Numbered from the stretch's first letter, positions 1 to 10,625 are shown. The stretch: 64,000 bases of DNA from Nocardia coubleae NBRC 108252 (GCF_001612805.1 NZ_BDBD01000011.1:310001-374000); one strand, 5' to 3'. Numbers and translations: made by a program. Notes: a model not told the origin generated them from the letters alone.

Positions 1-1
1 C

Positions 2-1333
2 ATCGCCATGATGGTCATGTTCGCGACCTTCGGCTCCTTCGACTTCCAAACCGTGTTCGCCGCCGCACCGGGCGCGAGCGAGGGCACGCTCACCGTGATC
101 GGGTTGATGTTGCTGCTCGCCGCGTGCGGTAAATCCGCGCAGGTGCCGCTGCAGTCCTGGCTCGGTGACGCCATGGAAGGCCCGACACCGGTGTCGGCGC
201 TCATCCACGCCGCCACCATGGTCACCGCCGGTGTGTACCTGATCGCGCGCGCCAACCCGATCTACGATCTGGCCCCCGGCGCACAGGCCGCGGTGCTCGC
301 CGTCGGCGCGGTGACGTTGCTGTTCGGCGCGATCATCGGCTGCGCCAAGGACGACATCAAGAAGGCGCTGGCCGCCTCGACGATGAGCCAGATCGGCTAC
401 ATGATCCTCGCCGTCGGTCTCGGCCCCGCCGGCTACGCCTTCGCGATCATGCACCTGCTCACCCACGGCTTCTTCAAGGCCGGGCTGTTCCTCGGCGCCG
501 GATCGGTGATGCACGCGATGAACGACGAAACCGATATGCGCCGCTACGGCGGGCTTCGCACCCTGATGCCGATCACCTTTGTGACCTTCGGGCTCGGCTA
601 CCTGGCGATCATCGGCGTGCCACCACTGTCGGGCTTCTTCTCCAAGGACAAGATCATCGAGGCCGCCTTCGACCACGGCGGCACCACCGGTGTCCTGCTC
701 GGGGTGGTCACCCTGCTCGGCGCCGGGCTCACCGCCTTCTACATGACCCGGGTCATGCTGATGACGTTCTTCGGTGAACGCCGTTGGAAACCCGACACCC
801 ACCCGCACGAATCACCCGCGGTGATGACCGGGCCGATGATCCTGCTCGCCCTCGGATCCGTCTTCGCCGGTGGACTGTTCGTGTGGGGCTCGTCGCTGGT
901 GCACTGGCTCGAACCCGTCGTCGGCTCGCACCACGCCGAACCCGTCGTCCCGCCCATCGTCGTCACCGGACTCGCGTTGACGGTGGTCGCGATCGGTGTC
1001 GCCGTGGCCTACCGCAAGTACGCCGAGTCGGCCGTTCCCGAGGTCGCGCCGGAGCCGGTCACCGTGCTCACCCGCGCCGCACGCAAGGATCTCTACGGTG
1101 ATGCCGTAAACGAGGCGGCGTTCGAACGTCCCGGCCGCTACCTCACCCGGGCGCTGGTATTCGTCGACGCCAAGGGTGTCGACGGGGTCGTCAACGGGAC
1201 GGCCGCCGCCATCGGCGGGCTGTCGGCCCGAACCCGGCGCGTGCAAACAGGTTTCGTCCGTTCGTATGCCCTGTCCATGTTCACCGGCGCGGCCCTGGTG
1301 GCCGCTGCCCTGCTCGCGGTGAGGTTCTGGTGA
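2..1333 (+). CDS. nuoL: NADH-quinone oxidoreductase subunit L, 3' part
   Basis: Membrane arm subunit of respiratory complex I, proposed to pump protons while NADH reduces (mena)quinone. The gene enters from upstream of the window, so the N-terminus is missing; 443 residues are visible. The antiporter core shows in [20 protein letters not shown] and [14 protein letters not shown], and a second conserved stretch in [15 protein letters not shown]. Multiple hydrophobic helices follow to the end, including a helix at the very C-terminus. The stop overlaps the GTG start of nuoM (GTGA), so the two are translationally coupled. Identity is secure from motifs and from the nuoL-nuoM-nuoN order. Confidence 0.96.
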   Translation: MAMMVMFATFGSFDFQTVFAAAPGASEGTLTVIGLMLLLAACGKSAQVPLQSWLGDAMEGPTPVSALIHAATMVTAGVYLIARANPIYDLAPGAQAAVLAVGAVTLLFGAIIGCAKDDIKKALAASTMSQIGYMILAVGLGPAGYAFAIMHLLTHGFFKAGLFLGAGSVMHAMNDETDMRRYGGLRTLMPITFVTFGLGYLAIIGVPPLSGFFSKDKIIEAAFDHGGTTGVLLGVVTLLGAGLTAFYMTRVMLMTFFGERRWKPDTHPHESPAVMTGPMILLALGSVFAGGLFVWGSSLVHWLEPVVGSHHAEPVVPPIVVTGLALTVVAIGVAVAYRKYAESAVPEVAPEPVTVLTRAARKDLYGDAVNEAAFERPGRYLTRALVFVDAKGVDGVVNGTAAAIGGLSARTRRVQTGFVRSYALSMFTGAALVAAALLAVRFW

Positions 1334-2934
1334 ACTCGTTTCCCTGGCTGACGACGCTCTGGCTCGCCCCCGCGATCGGTGCCGTCGCGGTGCTCGCGGT
1401 CCCCGCCGCCCAGCGCACCCTGGCTCGCGCACTCGCGTTCACGGTGTCGTTCGGTGTGCTCGTGCTCGCCGTCGTGCTCGCGGTGAATTTCCGGCCCGGC
1501 GGTGAGCAATACCAATTCGTCGAATCCCACGAGTGGATCCCGGCGTTCGGCGTGGGTTACACGCTCGGCCTCGACGGCATCGCCACCGCGCTGGTACTGC
1601 TCACCGCGCTGCTCGTTCCGCTGCTGATCCTGGCGGGCTGGAACGACGACAGCGGCGACGGCCGTAAGAACGCCCATCTGTACATGGCGTTGATGCTGCT
1701 GGTCGAGTCGATGGTGCTGATCTCGTTCCTCGCCCTCGACATCCTGCTGTTCTACATCTTCTTCGAAACCATGCTGATCCCGATGTACTTCCTCATCGGC
1801 GGCTTCGGCGCCCGCACCACCGACGCCGCCGTGCGCGCGCAACGTTCGCGCGCGGCGGTGAAGTTCCTGCTGTACAACCTGTTCGGTGGGTTGATCATGC
1901 TGGCCGCGGTGATCGGGCTGTACGTGCTCACCGCCCGCGCCGGTCTCGGTCAGGGCTCGGCGGGCACCTTCGATCTGCGGGTGGTGGTCGAGGCGGCCAA
2001 CAACGGCGAGCTCGGCGGTAGTACGGCGGTCTTGAACGCGCTGTTCCTCGGATTCATGTTCGCCTTCGCGGTGAAGGCTCCCCTGTGGCCGCTGCACACC
2101 TGGCTGCCCGACGCCGCTGTGTCGGCCACCCCGTCGAGCGCGGTGCTGATGATGGCGGTGGTCGACAAGGTCGGCACCTTCGGCATGCTGCGCTACTGCC
2201 TGCTGCTGTTTCCGCTGGCCTCCGACACCTTCGCTCCGCTCGTCATCACCCTCGCGGTGATCGGTGTGCTCTACGGTGCGCTGCTCGCGATCGGGCAGAC
2301 CGACGTGATGCGCCTGATCGCCTACACCTCCATCTCGCACTTCGGGTTCATCATCCTCGGCATCTTCGCCATGACCTCCCAGGCGCAATCCGGTGCCACG
2401 CTGTACATGGTGAACCACGGACTGTCCACGGCCGCACTGTTTCTCATCGCCGGATTCCTCGTCAGCAGGCGCGGCAGCCGGATGATCGCCGATTTCGGCG
2501 GCGTGCAGAAGGTGGCCCCCGTGCTGGCGGGCACGTTCTTCATCGCCGGATTGGCAACCTTGTCGCTGCCCGGACTCGCTCCGTTCGTCAGCGAATTCCT
2601 GGTCCTGGTCGGCACATTCAGCCGATACGAGGTGGCCGCGGTGGTGGCGACCGGTGCGCTGGTCCTTGCCGCGATCTACGTGCTGTGGCTCTACCAGCGA
2701 CTGATGACCGGCCCGCTGCGTGAGGGCAACGAGAACCTGCGCGATCTGGTGCCGCGCGAACTCGCCGTGGTCGTCCCGTTGCTCGTCGCCCTGCTGGTGC
2801 TCGGCCTGTACCCGAAGCCGATGCTCGACCTGGTGAATCCCGCGGTCGGACAGACCTTGTCGACCATCGGTAAGCAGGATCCGGCGCCGAAGGTCCCCGC
2901 TCCCGAAGCAGCCCCCACCGGCGGACACAAATGA
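1330..2934 (+). CDS. nuoM: NADH-quinone oxidoreductase subunit M
   Basis: Antiporter-like proton-pumping subunit of complex I, 534 residues, normal length for the family. The essential glutamate region is visible as [15 protein letters not shown] and the central lysine region as [16 protein letters not shown] second conserved block is [16 protein letters not shown]. The GTG start overlaps the nuoL stop by four bases and the nuoN ATG overlaps this stop in the same way, so the three genes form one coupled unit. The last 30 residues are a hydrophilic Ala/Pro/Lys tail. Nothing is missing from the core. Confidence 0.97.
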   Translation: MNSFPWLTTLWLAPAIGAVAVLAVPAAQRTLARALAFTVSFGVLVLAVVLAVNFRPGGEQYQFVESHEWIPAFGVGYTLGLDGIATALVLLTALLVPLLILAGWNDDSGDGRKNAHLYMALMLLVESMVLISFLALDILLFYIFFETMLIPMYFLIGGFGARTTDAAVRAQRSRAAVKFLLYNLFGGLIMLAAVIGLYVLTARAGLGQGSAGTFDLRVVVEAANNGELGGSTAVLNALFLGFMFAFAVKAPLWPLHTWLPDAAVSATPSSAVLMMAVVDKVGTFGMLRYCLLLFPLASDTFAPLVITLAVIGVLYGALLAIGQTDVMRLIAYTSISHFGFIILGIFAMTSQAQSGATLYMVNHGLSTAALFLIAGFLVSRRGSRMIADFGGVQKVAPVLAGTFFIAGLATLSLPGLAPFVSEFLVLVGTFSRYEVAAVVATGALVLAAIYVLWLYQRLMTGPLREGNENLRDLVPRELAVVVPLLVALLVLGLYPKPMLDLVNPAVGQTLSTIGKQDPAPKVPAPEAAPTGGHK

Positions 2935-4553
2935 GGACGGACTCCGTGACCATCAACGAGCTCGCGGCCCCGCTGACCGCGCCGAGCATCGAATACCACC
3001 TGCTCGCACCGATGCTGATCGTGTTCACCGTCGGCGTCGTCGGTGTGCTGGTCGAGGCGTTCGCGCCCCGCGCCTACCGGTACGGCACCCATGTGGTGCT
3101 CGGCATCGCCGGTGTGCTCGCCGCACTGGTCGCCGTGGTGCTGCTCGCCGGCACCGAGGCCACCGCCGTGGTCGGCGCCGTCGCGATCGACGGTGTCACC
3201 TTGTTTCTGCAGGGCACCATTCTCGTGATCGGGCTGCTCGGACTGCTACTGATCGCCGAACGCGGTGCGGTACGGCGCGTGCGCAGCGGGCCGGGCACCT
3301 GGAGCCGGGCCGCCGCCGTCCTCGAACGCGGCGTCGATGCCTTCACCCCGCAGGCATCGTCGGTGCCCGGCAGTGCCAACGAACTCGCCGCCGTGCGGGC
3401 GGGCGTCTCGACCACCGAGGTCTTCCCGCTGACCATGCTCGCTCTGGGCGGCCTGCTGCTGTTTCCCGCGTCCAACGATCTGCTCACCATGTTCGTCGCG
3501 CTCGAGGTGCTGTCGCTGCCGCTGTATCTGCTGTGCGGACTCGCCCGGCGCAGGCGACTGCTGTCACAGGAAGCGGCACTGAAGTACTTCCTGCTCGGTG
3601 CCTTCTCCTCCGCGTTCTTCCTCTACGGTGTCGCACTGCTCTACGGGCAGACCGGCACCGTCTCGCTGCCGGAAATCGGTGCGGCACTGGACAAGCAGGG
3701 CGACGACGCCACTCTCGCCCTGCTCGGCATCGCGATGCTCGCGGTGGGACTGCTGTTCAAGATCGGTGCCGTGCCGTTCCAGGCGTGGGTGCCCGACGTG
3801 TATCAGGGCGCACCGACCCCGATCACCGCGTTCATGGCGGCGGCGACCAAGATCGCCGCGGTCGGGGCGACCATGCGGGTGCTGATGGTGGGAACCGGTG
3901 CGCTCAGCGATGATTGGCGGCCCGTGCTCGCCGCCGTCGCGGTGGCGACGATGGTGGTCGGCGCGGTCATGGCGGTCACCCAGACCGATGTGAAGCGGAT
4001 GCTCGCCTACTCCTCCATCGCGCACGCCGGGTTCCTGCTCGTCGGCATGACCGCCGCCGATTCCGCGGGTTTGGCGGCGGTGATGTTCTATCTGCTGGCC
4101 TACGGTCTCGGCACGGTCGGTGCGTTCGCGGTGGTCAGTCTGGTGCGCGACGGTTCCGGCGACGAGGCGACCGCCATGTCGCAGTGGGCCGGTCTCGGTA
4201 AGCGGTCCCCCTGGTTGGCCTCGGTTTTCGCGCTGCTGCTGCTGTCGTTCGCCGGGCTCCCGTTGACCAGCGGATTCGTCAGCAAGTTCGCAGTCTTCGC
4301 CGCCGCCTCCGGTGCCGACTACATCTTCCTGGTCATCATCGGTGTCGTGTGCAGCGCCATCGCGGCGTTCTTCTACGTCCGCGTCATCGTGCTGATGTTC
4401 TTCACCGACCCGCCCGCCGACGCCCCGACCGCGACCTCGCCGTTCGCGACCGTCCTCGTCGTCGCCTTCACCGCGGGCGCGACCGTGCTCCTCGGCCTGT
4501 TCCCCCAGCCCGTTCTCGACCTGGCAGAACGGGCGGCCCACTTCGTCCGTTGA
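2931..4553 (+). CDS. nuoN: NADH-quinone oxidoreductase subunit N
   Basis: Third antiporter-like subunit of complex I and the last gene of the nuo operon. It has 540 residues, with a hydrophilic insertion around residues 105-160 between early helices, a feature I associate with actinobacterial NuoN. Core motifs seen: KIGAVPFQAWVPDVYQGAPT and QTDVKRMLAYSSIAHAGF. The ATG overlaps the nuoM stop (ATGA). An in-frame GTG a few codons later is an alternative start. The gene ends 21 bp before the convergent sigma factor; I see no convincing terminator in that gap. Confidence 0.96.
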   Translation: MRTDSVTINELAAPLTAPSIEYHLLAPMLIVFTVGVVGVLVEAFAPRAYRYGTHVVLGIAGVLAALVAVVLLAGTEATAVVGAVAIDGVTLFLQGTILVIGLLGLLLIAERGAVRRVRSGPGTWSRAAAVLERGVDAFTPQASSVPGSANELAAVRAGVSTTEVFPLTMLALGGLLLFPASNDLLTMFVALEVLSLPLYLLCGLARRRRLLSQEAALKYFLLGAFSSAFFLYGVALLYGQTGTVSLPEIGAALDKQGDDATLALLGIAMLAVGLLFKIGAVPFQAWVPDVYQGAPTPITAFMAAATKIAAVGATMRVLMVGTGALSDDWRPVLAAVAVATMVVGAVMAVTQTDVKRMLAYSSIAHAGFLLVGMTAADSAGLAAVMFYLLAYGLGTVGAFAVVSLVRDGSGDEATAMSQWAGLGKRSPWLASVFALLLLSFAGLPLTSGFVSKFAVFAAASGADYIFLVIIGVVCSAIAAFFYVRVIVLMFFTDPPADAPTATSPFATVLVVAFTAGATVLLGLFPQPVLDLAERAAHFVR

Positions 4554-4574
4554 GTCGCTTGGAGGCACGACCTC

Positions 4575-5471
4575 TCAGCGGGTCGGGTTGTGCAGGTGGA
4601 TGAGTTTTTCGGGGTTGGTGACCGAATAGATCCCGATCACGGTGCCGTCGGTGGCGACATCCAGCACCACCACCGCGAGGGGCGCATCACCGTCGAAGAC
4701 AACGGCGCACGGGTCACCGCTGACCGTGCGCCAACCGACGTGATAGCCGTCCAGTCCGGCCGCGGCGACGGCCATGAAGACCTGGGCGACGGCGGTCTTG
4801 CCGTGCACGGGCCGCAAACTGGTCGCCGGTCCGGTGCCGCCGCCGTCGGTCCACAAGGTGACCTCCGGTGAGAGGACCGCCAGGAGTTCGTCGAGGTCGC
4901 CCCCCATGGCCGCGGCAACGAAACGTTCGGTGACCGCCCGGCAGACTCGCGGGTCGACCTGGTTCCGGGGGCGCCGGGCCCGCACGTGCGCGCGGGCGCG
5001 ATGAGCGATCTGCCGGACGGCGGCCGGTGAGCGGTCGACCATCTCGGCGATCTCGGTGTGTGGATAGGCGAAGACCTCGTTGAGAACGAAGACGGCCCGC
5101 TCGAGCGGGGTCAGCGATTCCAGGACGACCAGCATAGCCATCGAGAACGCTTCGGTGCGTTCCACCGTTGTCGCGCCGTCGGGCTCGCCGTCGAGCAACG
5201 GTTCCGGAAGCCATTGCCCCACATAGTCTTCGCGGCGCCGACTCAGCGTGGCGCGGCGGGCGAGGGCCTGGTTCACCGCCATCCGGGTGAGGTAGGCGCG
5301 GGGATTGTCGATGGGTTCGCTGCCGACCGACCGGGACTGCCAGGCCAACCACACTTCCTGCAGCACGTCCTCGGTGTCGGCGACACTGCCGAGCATGTTG
5401 TAGACCACCGAGAACAGCAGTTCGCGGTAGCCGACGAACAGCTCGGTGGCGTTGTCGATGTCAGCGGTCAT
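4575..5471 (-). CDS. ECF41-type RNA polymerase sigma factor with C-terminal SnoaL-like domain
   Basis: Extracytoplasmic-function sigma factor of 298 residues: sigma region 2 (LFSVVYNMLGSVADTEDVLQ), region 4 (LTPLERAVFVLNEVF), then a SnoaL/NTF2-like domain of about 100 residues. Three hallmarks of group ECF41 are visible: YVGQWLPEP in the linker, a DGGG motif in the C-terminal domain, and NPEKL near the end. In this family the C-terminal domain controls activity in place of a separate anti-sigma factor. The start is the ATG after GGAGGACACC, 32 codons inside the longest frame. ECF41 genes usually sit beside a small COE gene (carboxymuconolactone decarboxylase, oxidoreductase or epimerase); none is adjacent. 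The divergent neighbour is an amidohydrolase. Confidence 0.93.
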   Translation of the reverse strand: MTADIDNATELFVGYRELLFSVVYNMLGSVADTEDVLQEVWLAWQSRSVGSEPIDNPRAYLTRMAVNQALARRATLSRRREDYVGQWLPEPLLDGEPDGATTVERTEAFSMAMLVVLESLTPLERAVFVLNEVFAYPHTEIAEMVDRSPAAVRQIAHRARAHVRARRPRNQVDPRVCRAVTERFVAAAMGGDLDELLAVLSPEVTLWTDGGGTGPATSLRPVHGKTAVAQVFMAVAAAGLDGYHVGWRTVSGDPCAVVFDGDAPLAVVVLDVATDGTVIGIYSVTNPEKLIHLHNPTR

Positions 5472-5583
5472 GGTGTCCTCCGGTCCAACGGAAACAGGTC
5501 TTCCCACAAAGAGGTGGCCGACGAGGCGAAGTGTGACAGCCGCATCCGAATCTGTGATCCATCGCATAGGAACCGGCCGTATT

Positions 5584-5610
5584 CGTCACATTCGGCGGCG
5601 CGGCTGCCTC
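5584..5610 (+). promoter_or_regulatory. weak candidate ECF41-type promoter
   Basis: CGTCACA at 5584-5590, then 16 nt, then CCTC at 5607-5610. The published ECF41 promoter is TGTCACA, 16 nt, CGTC, so each element has one mismatch. It lies 37 nt before the amidohydrolase start. The resemblance is suggestive only; short motifs like this occur by chance. Confidence 0.25.
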
Positions 5611-5646
5611 TTTGTCGGGCGAATCCGTTTCAACCAAGGAGGTTCC

Positions 5647-6768
5647 ATGCGTACTCGAATCAGTGATGTCCGGGTTTTCGACGGCGAGCGCAGCGTCGAT
5701 AACACCAGCGTGCTCATCGAGGGCGACCGCATCGTGGTCGACGACCACGCCCCGGCCGAGGTGGAGGTCGACGGCACAGGTCGTACCGTCCTTCCGGGAT
5801 TGATCGACTGCCACACCCACATCTTCGACGGAGACCTGGCCCGCGCGCTCACCTTCGGAGTGACCACCGAACTCGACATGTTCTGTCTGCCCGAGGTGCT
5901 GCCCGCCCAACGCGCGCTGGCCGCTACCCGTGACGATGTGGCCGACTTCCTCAGCGCGGGCACACTGGCCACCGCGCCCGGCGGTCACCCCAGTCAACTG
6001 CTCGCAGCGCCCGGTGTCGCCGAACTCGGACTCGCACCGTTCGACACCATCTCCGGCCCCGAAGAGGCGGCGGACTTCGTGGGGGCCAGGCTGGCGGAAG
6101 GCGCGGACTACCTGAAGATCGTCGTCGACGACGGCGCCGTGCACGGGGCCGAGCTTCCGGTGTTGTCGACCGCGACCGCGACCGCCCTGACCGAGGAAGC
6201 ACATCGGGCGGGTTTGCGGGTCATCGCGCACGCGATCACCGAGGGTGAGGTGCGCATCGCGCTGGACGCGGGAGTCGACGGGCTGGCGCACGTCTGGACC
6301 GACATCTCACCGCACACCGCCGACCTGGTCGAACGGGTAGCCACCGAGAACGTCTTCGTGGTGAGCACACTCGTCTACTTCGAAACCCTCGGCCATCAGC
6401 ACGAGAACGCGGCGGATTGCGCGCGTCCGGGCTCTTTCGAGGACGCTCTGAGCGTGGCTCGGGCGCTGTATCGCGCGGGAGCGCCGCTGCTCGCGGGTAC
6501 CGACGCCAATCCGTTCGCGCCCACTCATGGTGCGAGCTTGCATCGGGAACTGGTGTTGCTCAGTGAAATCGGTTTGTCGCCGCTCGAGGTGCTGGCGGCG
6601 GCGACCAGCCGACCGGCGGATCGATTCGGGTTGGCCGATCGTGGTCGGATCGCGCCGGGTTCGCGGGCCGACCTGCTGCTGGTCGAGGGCGACCCGACCA
6701 CCGACATCACCGCCACCGGCGCCATCGCCGACGTGTGGCGCCGTGGTGTGCGGCAGGTGCGCCGATGA
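5647..6768 (+). CDS. amidohydrolase-family metal-dependent hydrolase
   Basis: Predicted cytoplasmic amidohydrolase of 373 residues, related to imidazolonepropionase/prolidase-like enzymes. After an N-terminal beta-sandwich stretch comes LPGLIDCHTHIFDGD, holding the HxH metal motif. A later block with LKIVVDDGA probably carries the bridging lysine, then RVIAHAITE supplies another metal histidine, and LLAGTDANPFAPTHG the catalytic aspartate. The C-terminus (GSRADLLLVEGDPTTDI) is typical of the family. The substrate cannot be told. The ATG follows AAGGAGG. It starts an operon with the next two genes, both joined by ATGA overlaps, and is divergent from the ECF41 sigma factor, which may control it. 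Confidence 0.88.
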   Translation: MRTRISDVRVFDGERSVDNTSVLIEGDRIVVDDHAPAEVEVDGTGRTVLPGLIDCHTHIFDGDLARALTFGVTTELDMFCLPEVLPAQRALAATRDDVADFLSAGTLATAPGGHPSQLLAAPGVAELGLAPFDTISGPEEAADFVGARLAEGADYLKIVVDDGAVHGAELPVLSTATATALTEEAHRAGLRVIAHAITEGEVRIALDAGVDGLAHVWTDISPHTADLVERVATENVFVVSTLVYFETLGHQHENAADCARPGSFEDALSVARALYRAGAPLLAGTDANPFAPTHGASLHRELVLLSEIGLSPLEVLAAATSRPADRFGLADRGRIAPGSRADLLLVEGDPTTDITATGAIADVWRRGVRQVRR

Positions 6769-7142
6769 CCGCGGCGCACCCGCGGTGGCCGCTGCCGGTG
6801 TTCCGGGCGACGGTGACCGTCGCCGCCGCGCTGGTATTCGCCCAGGCGGCACTGGCCGGCGGGTTTCTGGCCGGGCATTTCGAGGCCTTGGCGATGCACA
6901 GCCGCAACGGCGGGCTGGTCGGGGTGGTGTTCCTGGCGCAGGTCGTCGCATCGGTGTTGTTGTGGCGCAAGGGCAGTGGCCCGGCGTGGCCGGTGCGCAC
7001 CGCGGTGATCCAGTTGCTGATCGCGGTGGCGCTGATCCCGCTCGGTGAGCAACGGGTACTCGCCGTGCACATCCCGCTCGCCGTCGCCTTGTCGATCGGC
7101 ACCGCGTTGCAGGTGAACTGGGCGTGGCGGTGGCAGCGATGA
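6765..7142 (+). CDS. small four-helix membrane protein
   Basis: Integral membrane protein of 125 residues with about four predicted helices separated by short polar loops and a basic C-terminus ending WAWRWQR. I do not recognise the family. The ATG overlaps the amidohydrolase stop and its own stop overlaps the ATG of the multicopper oxidase, so it is translated as the middle gene of a coupled trio. A role in membrane association or cofactor handling for the exported oxidase is possible, but this is only inference from position. Confidence 0.75.
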   Translation: MTAAHPRWPLPVFRATVTVAAALVFAQAALAGGFLAGHFEALAMHSRNGGLVGVVFLAQVVASVLLWRKGSGPAWPVRTAVIQLLIAVALIPLGEQRVLAVHIPLAVALSIGTALQVNWAWRWQR

Positions 7143-8692
7143 TGATCAGCAGACGCGGGTTCCTGCGCGCGGGCATCGCGCTCGGCGCTGCCGTCGCCGT
7201 CGGGGCGGGGGTGCCACGGGTCGTGCGGCCTGGTCAACCGGGGCTGCTGCTGCCGAGCGCCGCCCGATTGCCCGCGCCGTTTCAGACGCAGCTCCCGGTT
7301 CCCCCGGAACTGGCACCGTTCCGGTCCGACGCCACCACCGACTACTACGAGATCATCCAGCGCACAGCACAACTCGACATCCTGCCTGACTTACGTACCG
7401 AGGCGTGGACCTATCACGGCAGTTTCCCCGGACCGACGATCCGGGCACGATCGGGTCGGGCGACCTCGGTGCGCCACCGCAATGAACTGCCACACCCGAC
7501 CGTGGTGCACCTACACGGCGGACACACCCCCGCCGACAGCGACGGGTACCCGATGGATGTGATCCTGCCGGTCGGGGCGACATCGGCGCCGCAGCACAAT
7601 GCCCACGGACACGGCGCCGCCGCGACCACCGGCAACCTCACATACGGAGAACGCACCTATTTGTATCCGAACCGTCAACGCGCCGCGTCGCTGTGGTACC
7701 ACGATCACCGGCACAGTTTCACCGGGCCCGCCGTGTGGCGTGGACTGGCCGGTTTCCATCTCGTCGGCGACGAGATCGAGGATTCTTTGCCGCTACCCCG
7801 CGGTAACCGTGACATTCCGCTGTTCATCTGCGACCGCTCCTTCGCCGAGGACGGCTCGTTCGCCTATCCGCTGATCGACCCGGACCTGCACACCCCCGGG
7901 GTGACCGATCGCTACATGAACGGTGTTCTCGGCGATGTGGTCCTGGTCAACGGGGCACCGTGGCCACGGCTCGAGGTGTCGCCGGTGCGCTACCGGTTCC
8001 GGCTGCTGAACGGGTCCAACGCGCGCCGCTATCGGCTGACACTCGAGCCCGGTTCCGCTGCAGACCCTTTCGTACAGATCGGCAGCGACGGCGGCCTTCT
8101 GGATCGCCCACTGCCGCACAACCACATCGACATCTCCCCCGGCGAACGTTTCGACGTGGTCATCGATTTCGCCGCGTACCCGCCCGGCACGTCGGTCCGT
8201 CTCCGCAACGCTTTCGGCACCGGCCCGGTCGCCGATATCCTCCGCTTCGACATCACCGGCCCCACCCGGTACGACGACACCGCCGTCCCGGATCGCCTGG
8301 CCCCGGTCGAACGCCTCGACCCGGCGACCGCGGTCGCCGAACGCACCTTCCTGTTCCAGCTCGGGCCGAACGGCTGGTCCATCAACGGCAGGCCTTACGA
8401 ACCCGGCCGTGCCCTGGCCGCTCCGCGTCTCGGCACCGTGGAGATCTGGCGTTTCATCACCGATGTCCACCATCCCGTCCATGTCCACCTCGACCCGTTC
8501 CAGGTGATCTCCCGCAACAACCGTCCGCCCGGACCCTTCGATGCGGGCTGGAAGGACACCGTCGACGTCCGTCCCGCCGAGGCCGTGGAAGTCGCGGTCC
8601 GCTTCACCGACTATCCGGGGCCGTTCATGTTGCACTGCCACAACCTCGAGCACGAGGACATGGCGATGATGGGAGATTTCGTGGTCAGCTAG
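7139..8692 (+). CDS. Tat-exported multicopper oxidase
   Basis: Three-domain multicopper oxidase of 517 residues, of the bilirubin oxidase/CotA type. It begins with a twin-arginine signal ([10 protein letters not shown] followed by a hydrophobic run), so it is exported folded. All four copper motifs are present in order: [33 protein letters not shown] and [13 protein letters not shown]; the last methionine is the usual axial ligand of type 1 copper. It couples one-electron oxidation of a phenolic, bilin or metal substrate to reduction of oxygen to water. The chosen ATG overlaps the preceding stop; an ATG one codon later is also possible. Confidence 0.93.
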   Translation: MMISRRGFLRAGIALGAAVAVGAGVPRVVRPGQPGLLLPSAARLPAPFQTQLPVPPELAPFRSDATTDYYEIIQRTAQLDILPDLRTEAWTYHGSFPGPTIRARSGRATSVRHRNELPHPTVVHLHGGHTPADSDGYPMDVILPVGATSAPQHNAHGHGAAATTGNLTYGERTYLYPNRQRAASLWYHDHRHSFTGPAVWRGLAGFHLVGDEIEDSLPLPRGNRDIPLFICDRSFAEDGSFAYPLIDPDLHTPGVTDRYMNGVLGDVVLVNGAPWPRLEVSPVRYRFRLLNGSNARRYRLTLEPGSAADPFVQIGSDGGLLDRPLPHNHIDISPGERFDVVIDFAAYPPGTSVRLRNAFGTGPVADILRFDITGPTRYDDTAVPDRLAPVERLDPATAVAERTFLFQLGPNGWSINGRPYEPGRALAAPRLGTVEIWRFITDVHHPVHVHLDPFQVISRNNRPPGPFDAGWKDTVDVRPAEAVEVAVRFTDYPGPFMLHCHNLEHEDMAMMGDFVVS

Positions 8693-9020
8693 GGCGCGGC
8701 GCGTACATGATGATCGCGACGCCGAGCAGGCAGATGGCCGCCCCGATCACGTCCCAGCGGTCGGGGCGGAAGCCGTCCAATGCCATGCCCCACAGCAGGG
8801 ATCCCGCGACGAACACCCCGCCGTAGGCGGCCAGGATCCGCCCGAAATTGGCGTCGGGCTGCAGCGTGGCGACGAAACCGTAGAGGCCGAGGGCGATCAC
8901 TCCGGCGCCGATCCACGCCACGCCCTTGTGTTCGCGCACACCCTGCCAGACCAGCCAGGCGCCGCCGATCTCGGCAACGGCGGCCAGGCCGAACAGCAGG
9001 ATGGAACGCAACACGGTCAT
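8685..9020 (-). CDS. UPF0060 (YnfA-like) membrane protein
   Basis: Small integral membrane protein of 111 residues with four hydrophobic helices. The opening [18 protein letters not shown], the middle [14 protein letters not shown] and the [19 protein letters not shown] end match the UPF0060/YnfA family, which is distantly related to small multidrug transporters; its substrate is unknown. The gene is convergent with the multicopper oxidase and their 3' ends overlap by 8 bp. Confidence 0.9.
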   Translation of the reverse strand: MTVLRSILLFGLAAVAEIGGAWLVWQGVREHKGVAWIGAGVIALGLYGFVATLQPDANFGRILAAYGGVFVAGSLLWGMALDGFRPDRWDVIGAAICLLGVAIIMYAPRPS

Positions 9021-9096
9021 GGGCGCACATCCCGAATTCTGTTCCGCGACGGTGGCGAGGTTGTAGTGAATGCGAGCCGGCCTTTCCGTGAAGGGC

Positions 9097-9441
9097 TCAC
9101 CCGGCCGCCTCGATCACGGCCGAGGCGCGTGCGGCGAAGGCGTCGAGTACATCGACGTGGTTCGCCGGAACACCGACTCGCATCATCAAGCCCTCCTCCT
9201 CGACAGCGAAGTCGAAGGTGAAGAACGAGCAGCAGCGGCTCTCACGCTCGGAGAGTTCGCGCGCCACCGCCTCGGCACCCGGATCGAGGATCACTTCGAG
9301 CCGCGTCCGATCGGGACGCCTGGTCGTGCGTGCAGAGCTGCGGAAAAGTTGGTCGAACTCGGCGACCCGGATCGGTTGCTCCGCCGTGGGCAGGGTGCAC
9401 GCCGGAGACACCCAATCGCCCTGATCTGATTGAAGCTGCAT
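9097..9441 (-). CDS. conserved hypothetical protein with a CC-SFF motif
   Basis: Soluble protein of 114 residues. The central [13 protein letters not shown] with a vicinal cysteine pair and the end [13 protein letters not shown] match a small actinobacterial family I have seen near MerR-type metal regulators; no such regulator is adjacent here. The cysteine pair could bind metal or be redox active, but no function is established. There is a short plausible leader and no obvious operon partner, the next gene starting upstream in the same direction after 65 bp. Confidence 0.7.
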   Translation of the reverse strand: MQLQSDQGDWVSPACTLPTAEQPIRVAEFDQLFRSSARTTRRPDRTRLEVILDPGAEAVARELSERESRCCSFFTFDFAVEEEGLMMRVGVPANHVDVLDAFAARASAVIEAAG

Positions 9442-9506
9442 TCTTCGACGGTAACCCCGTACCTCGGTATCGGATACACCCTTCGGCGAGCGCCGCGAGT
9501 GGCGGA

Positions 9507-10625
9507 TCAGCCGCAGAGCCCGCTGGTGATCCAGGCGCCCATGCTCGTGGCGGTCGGGGTGCCGGTGTAGGAGTAGGTGAAGGCGCGGCCCGCGGTGGTG
9601 GCGCCCGCGAGGGCGCTGAAGCCGCGGACGTTGCCGTTATGGCCGATGAAGCGTGTGCCGCAAGGGAGTTGGGTGTAGCCGATGCCGAGTCCGTAGGACA
9701 TGCCGTTGCCTTCGCCCATGTCGACGCCGTCGAGCATGTCGCGCAACTGGACGGGCGGAACCACCTGGCCCGACACCAGTGCGAGGTAGAAGCGATTGAG
9801 GTCGGCGCCGGTACTGACCAAGGCGCCCGAGGCCCAAGGCAGAGACGGTTCCATGAGGGTTTCGTCGGTGACGTTTCCGTCGACCGTGATGTAGCCGGAC
9901 AGATGGGGTCGGCGCAGACCGGTTTCGCCGGTGGCGGGCAGATAGGTGTGGGTCAGGCCGAGCGGGGTGATGATGCGGTCGACGAGCTCGGTGGCGTACG
10001 AGCGCCCGGCGACAGCCTCGATCAGCATTCCCGCCACCAGGTAGTTGGTGTTGTTGTACTGGAAGCGGGTGCCGGGAGCCGACTCGGCGGGTGACTGCAG
10101 GATGATCGCCATCTCCTCCTCCGGTGTGAAGGTACGGCCGACGACGGCCGCCTGATGCTCCGTCAGTTCGAACGAACGCGGAACCGGCAATCCGCTGCGG
10201 TGACCGAGGAGCTGACGAACCGTGATCGCCTGCCCCTCCACGCCGTCACCCCGAAGCAAACCCGGCAGATACTTCTCCACCGGCGCATCCAGCGCCACCC
10301 GCCCCTCGGCGACCAACTGCAACACCACCGCCGCCGTGAACGTCTTGGTAATGCTGCCGACCCGCACGTAGTGCGGTCGATCATCAGGAATCGGTGCGCC
10401 CTCGACGAGATCGGCGACCCCAGCGCTCATCACCGCCGTCGCACCGTTGTCGGTCAGGGTGGCGACAGCGCCGACAGCTCCGGACTCGACCAACCCGGCA
10501 AGGTCGGCCCGCACCGAATCCAGCCGCGCAGGCGCGACGGCGGGCGCCTCAGCGGAACTCGTAGTACAGCTCGTCAGCAACAAGGCGATGGTGCAGATCG
10601 GCATAATCAACGTACGTGTCAGCAT
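9507..10625 (-). CDS. lipoprotein serine hydrolase (beta-lactamase/DD-peptidase fold)
   Basis: Exported serine hydrolase of 372 residues of the class C beta-lactamase/penicillin-binding family. The N-terminus has a lipoprotein signal with lipobox LLTSC, so it is probably anchored on the outer face of the membrane. The active-site triad is visible: SITK (SxxK), YNNTNY (YxN-like) and GHNG (HxG, the KTG equivalent). Such proteins act as D-alanyl-D-alanine peptidases or esterases; substrate cannot be assigned. I place the start at the ATG giving the compact signal peptide; a longer frame adds 12 residues without a better ribosome site. Confidence 0.88.
   Translation of the reverse strand: MLTRTLIMPICTIALLLTSCTTSSAEAPAVAPARLDSVRADLAGLVESGAVGAVATLTDNGATAVMSAGVADLVEGAPIPDDRPHYVRVGSITKTFTAAVVLQLVAEGRVALDAPVEKYLPGLLRGDGVEGQAITVRQLLGHRSGLPVPRSFELTEHQAAVVGRTFTPEEEMAIILQSPAESAPGTRFQYNNTNYLVAGMLIEAVAGRSYATELVDRIITPLGLTHTYLPATGETGLRRPHLSGYITVDGNVTDETLMEPSLPWASGALVSTGADLNRFYLALVSGQVVPPVQLRDMLDGVDMGEGNGMSYGLGIGYTQLPCGTRFIGHNGNVRGFSALAGATTAGRAFTYSYTGTPTATSMGAWITSGLCG

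Noticed and set aside
5532..5538. TGTCACA on the minus strand upstream of the ECF41 sigma gene as its own promoter
   Set aside because: The only GACG complement of CGTC is 8 nt away instead of 16, so the spacing is wrong.
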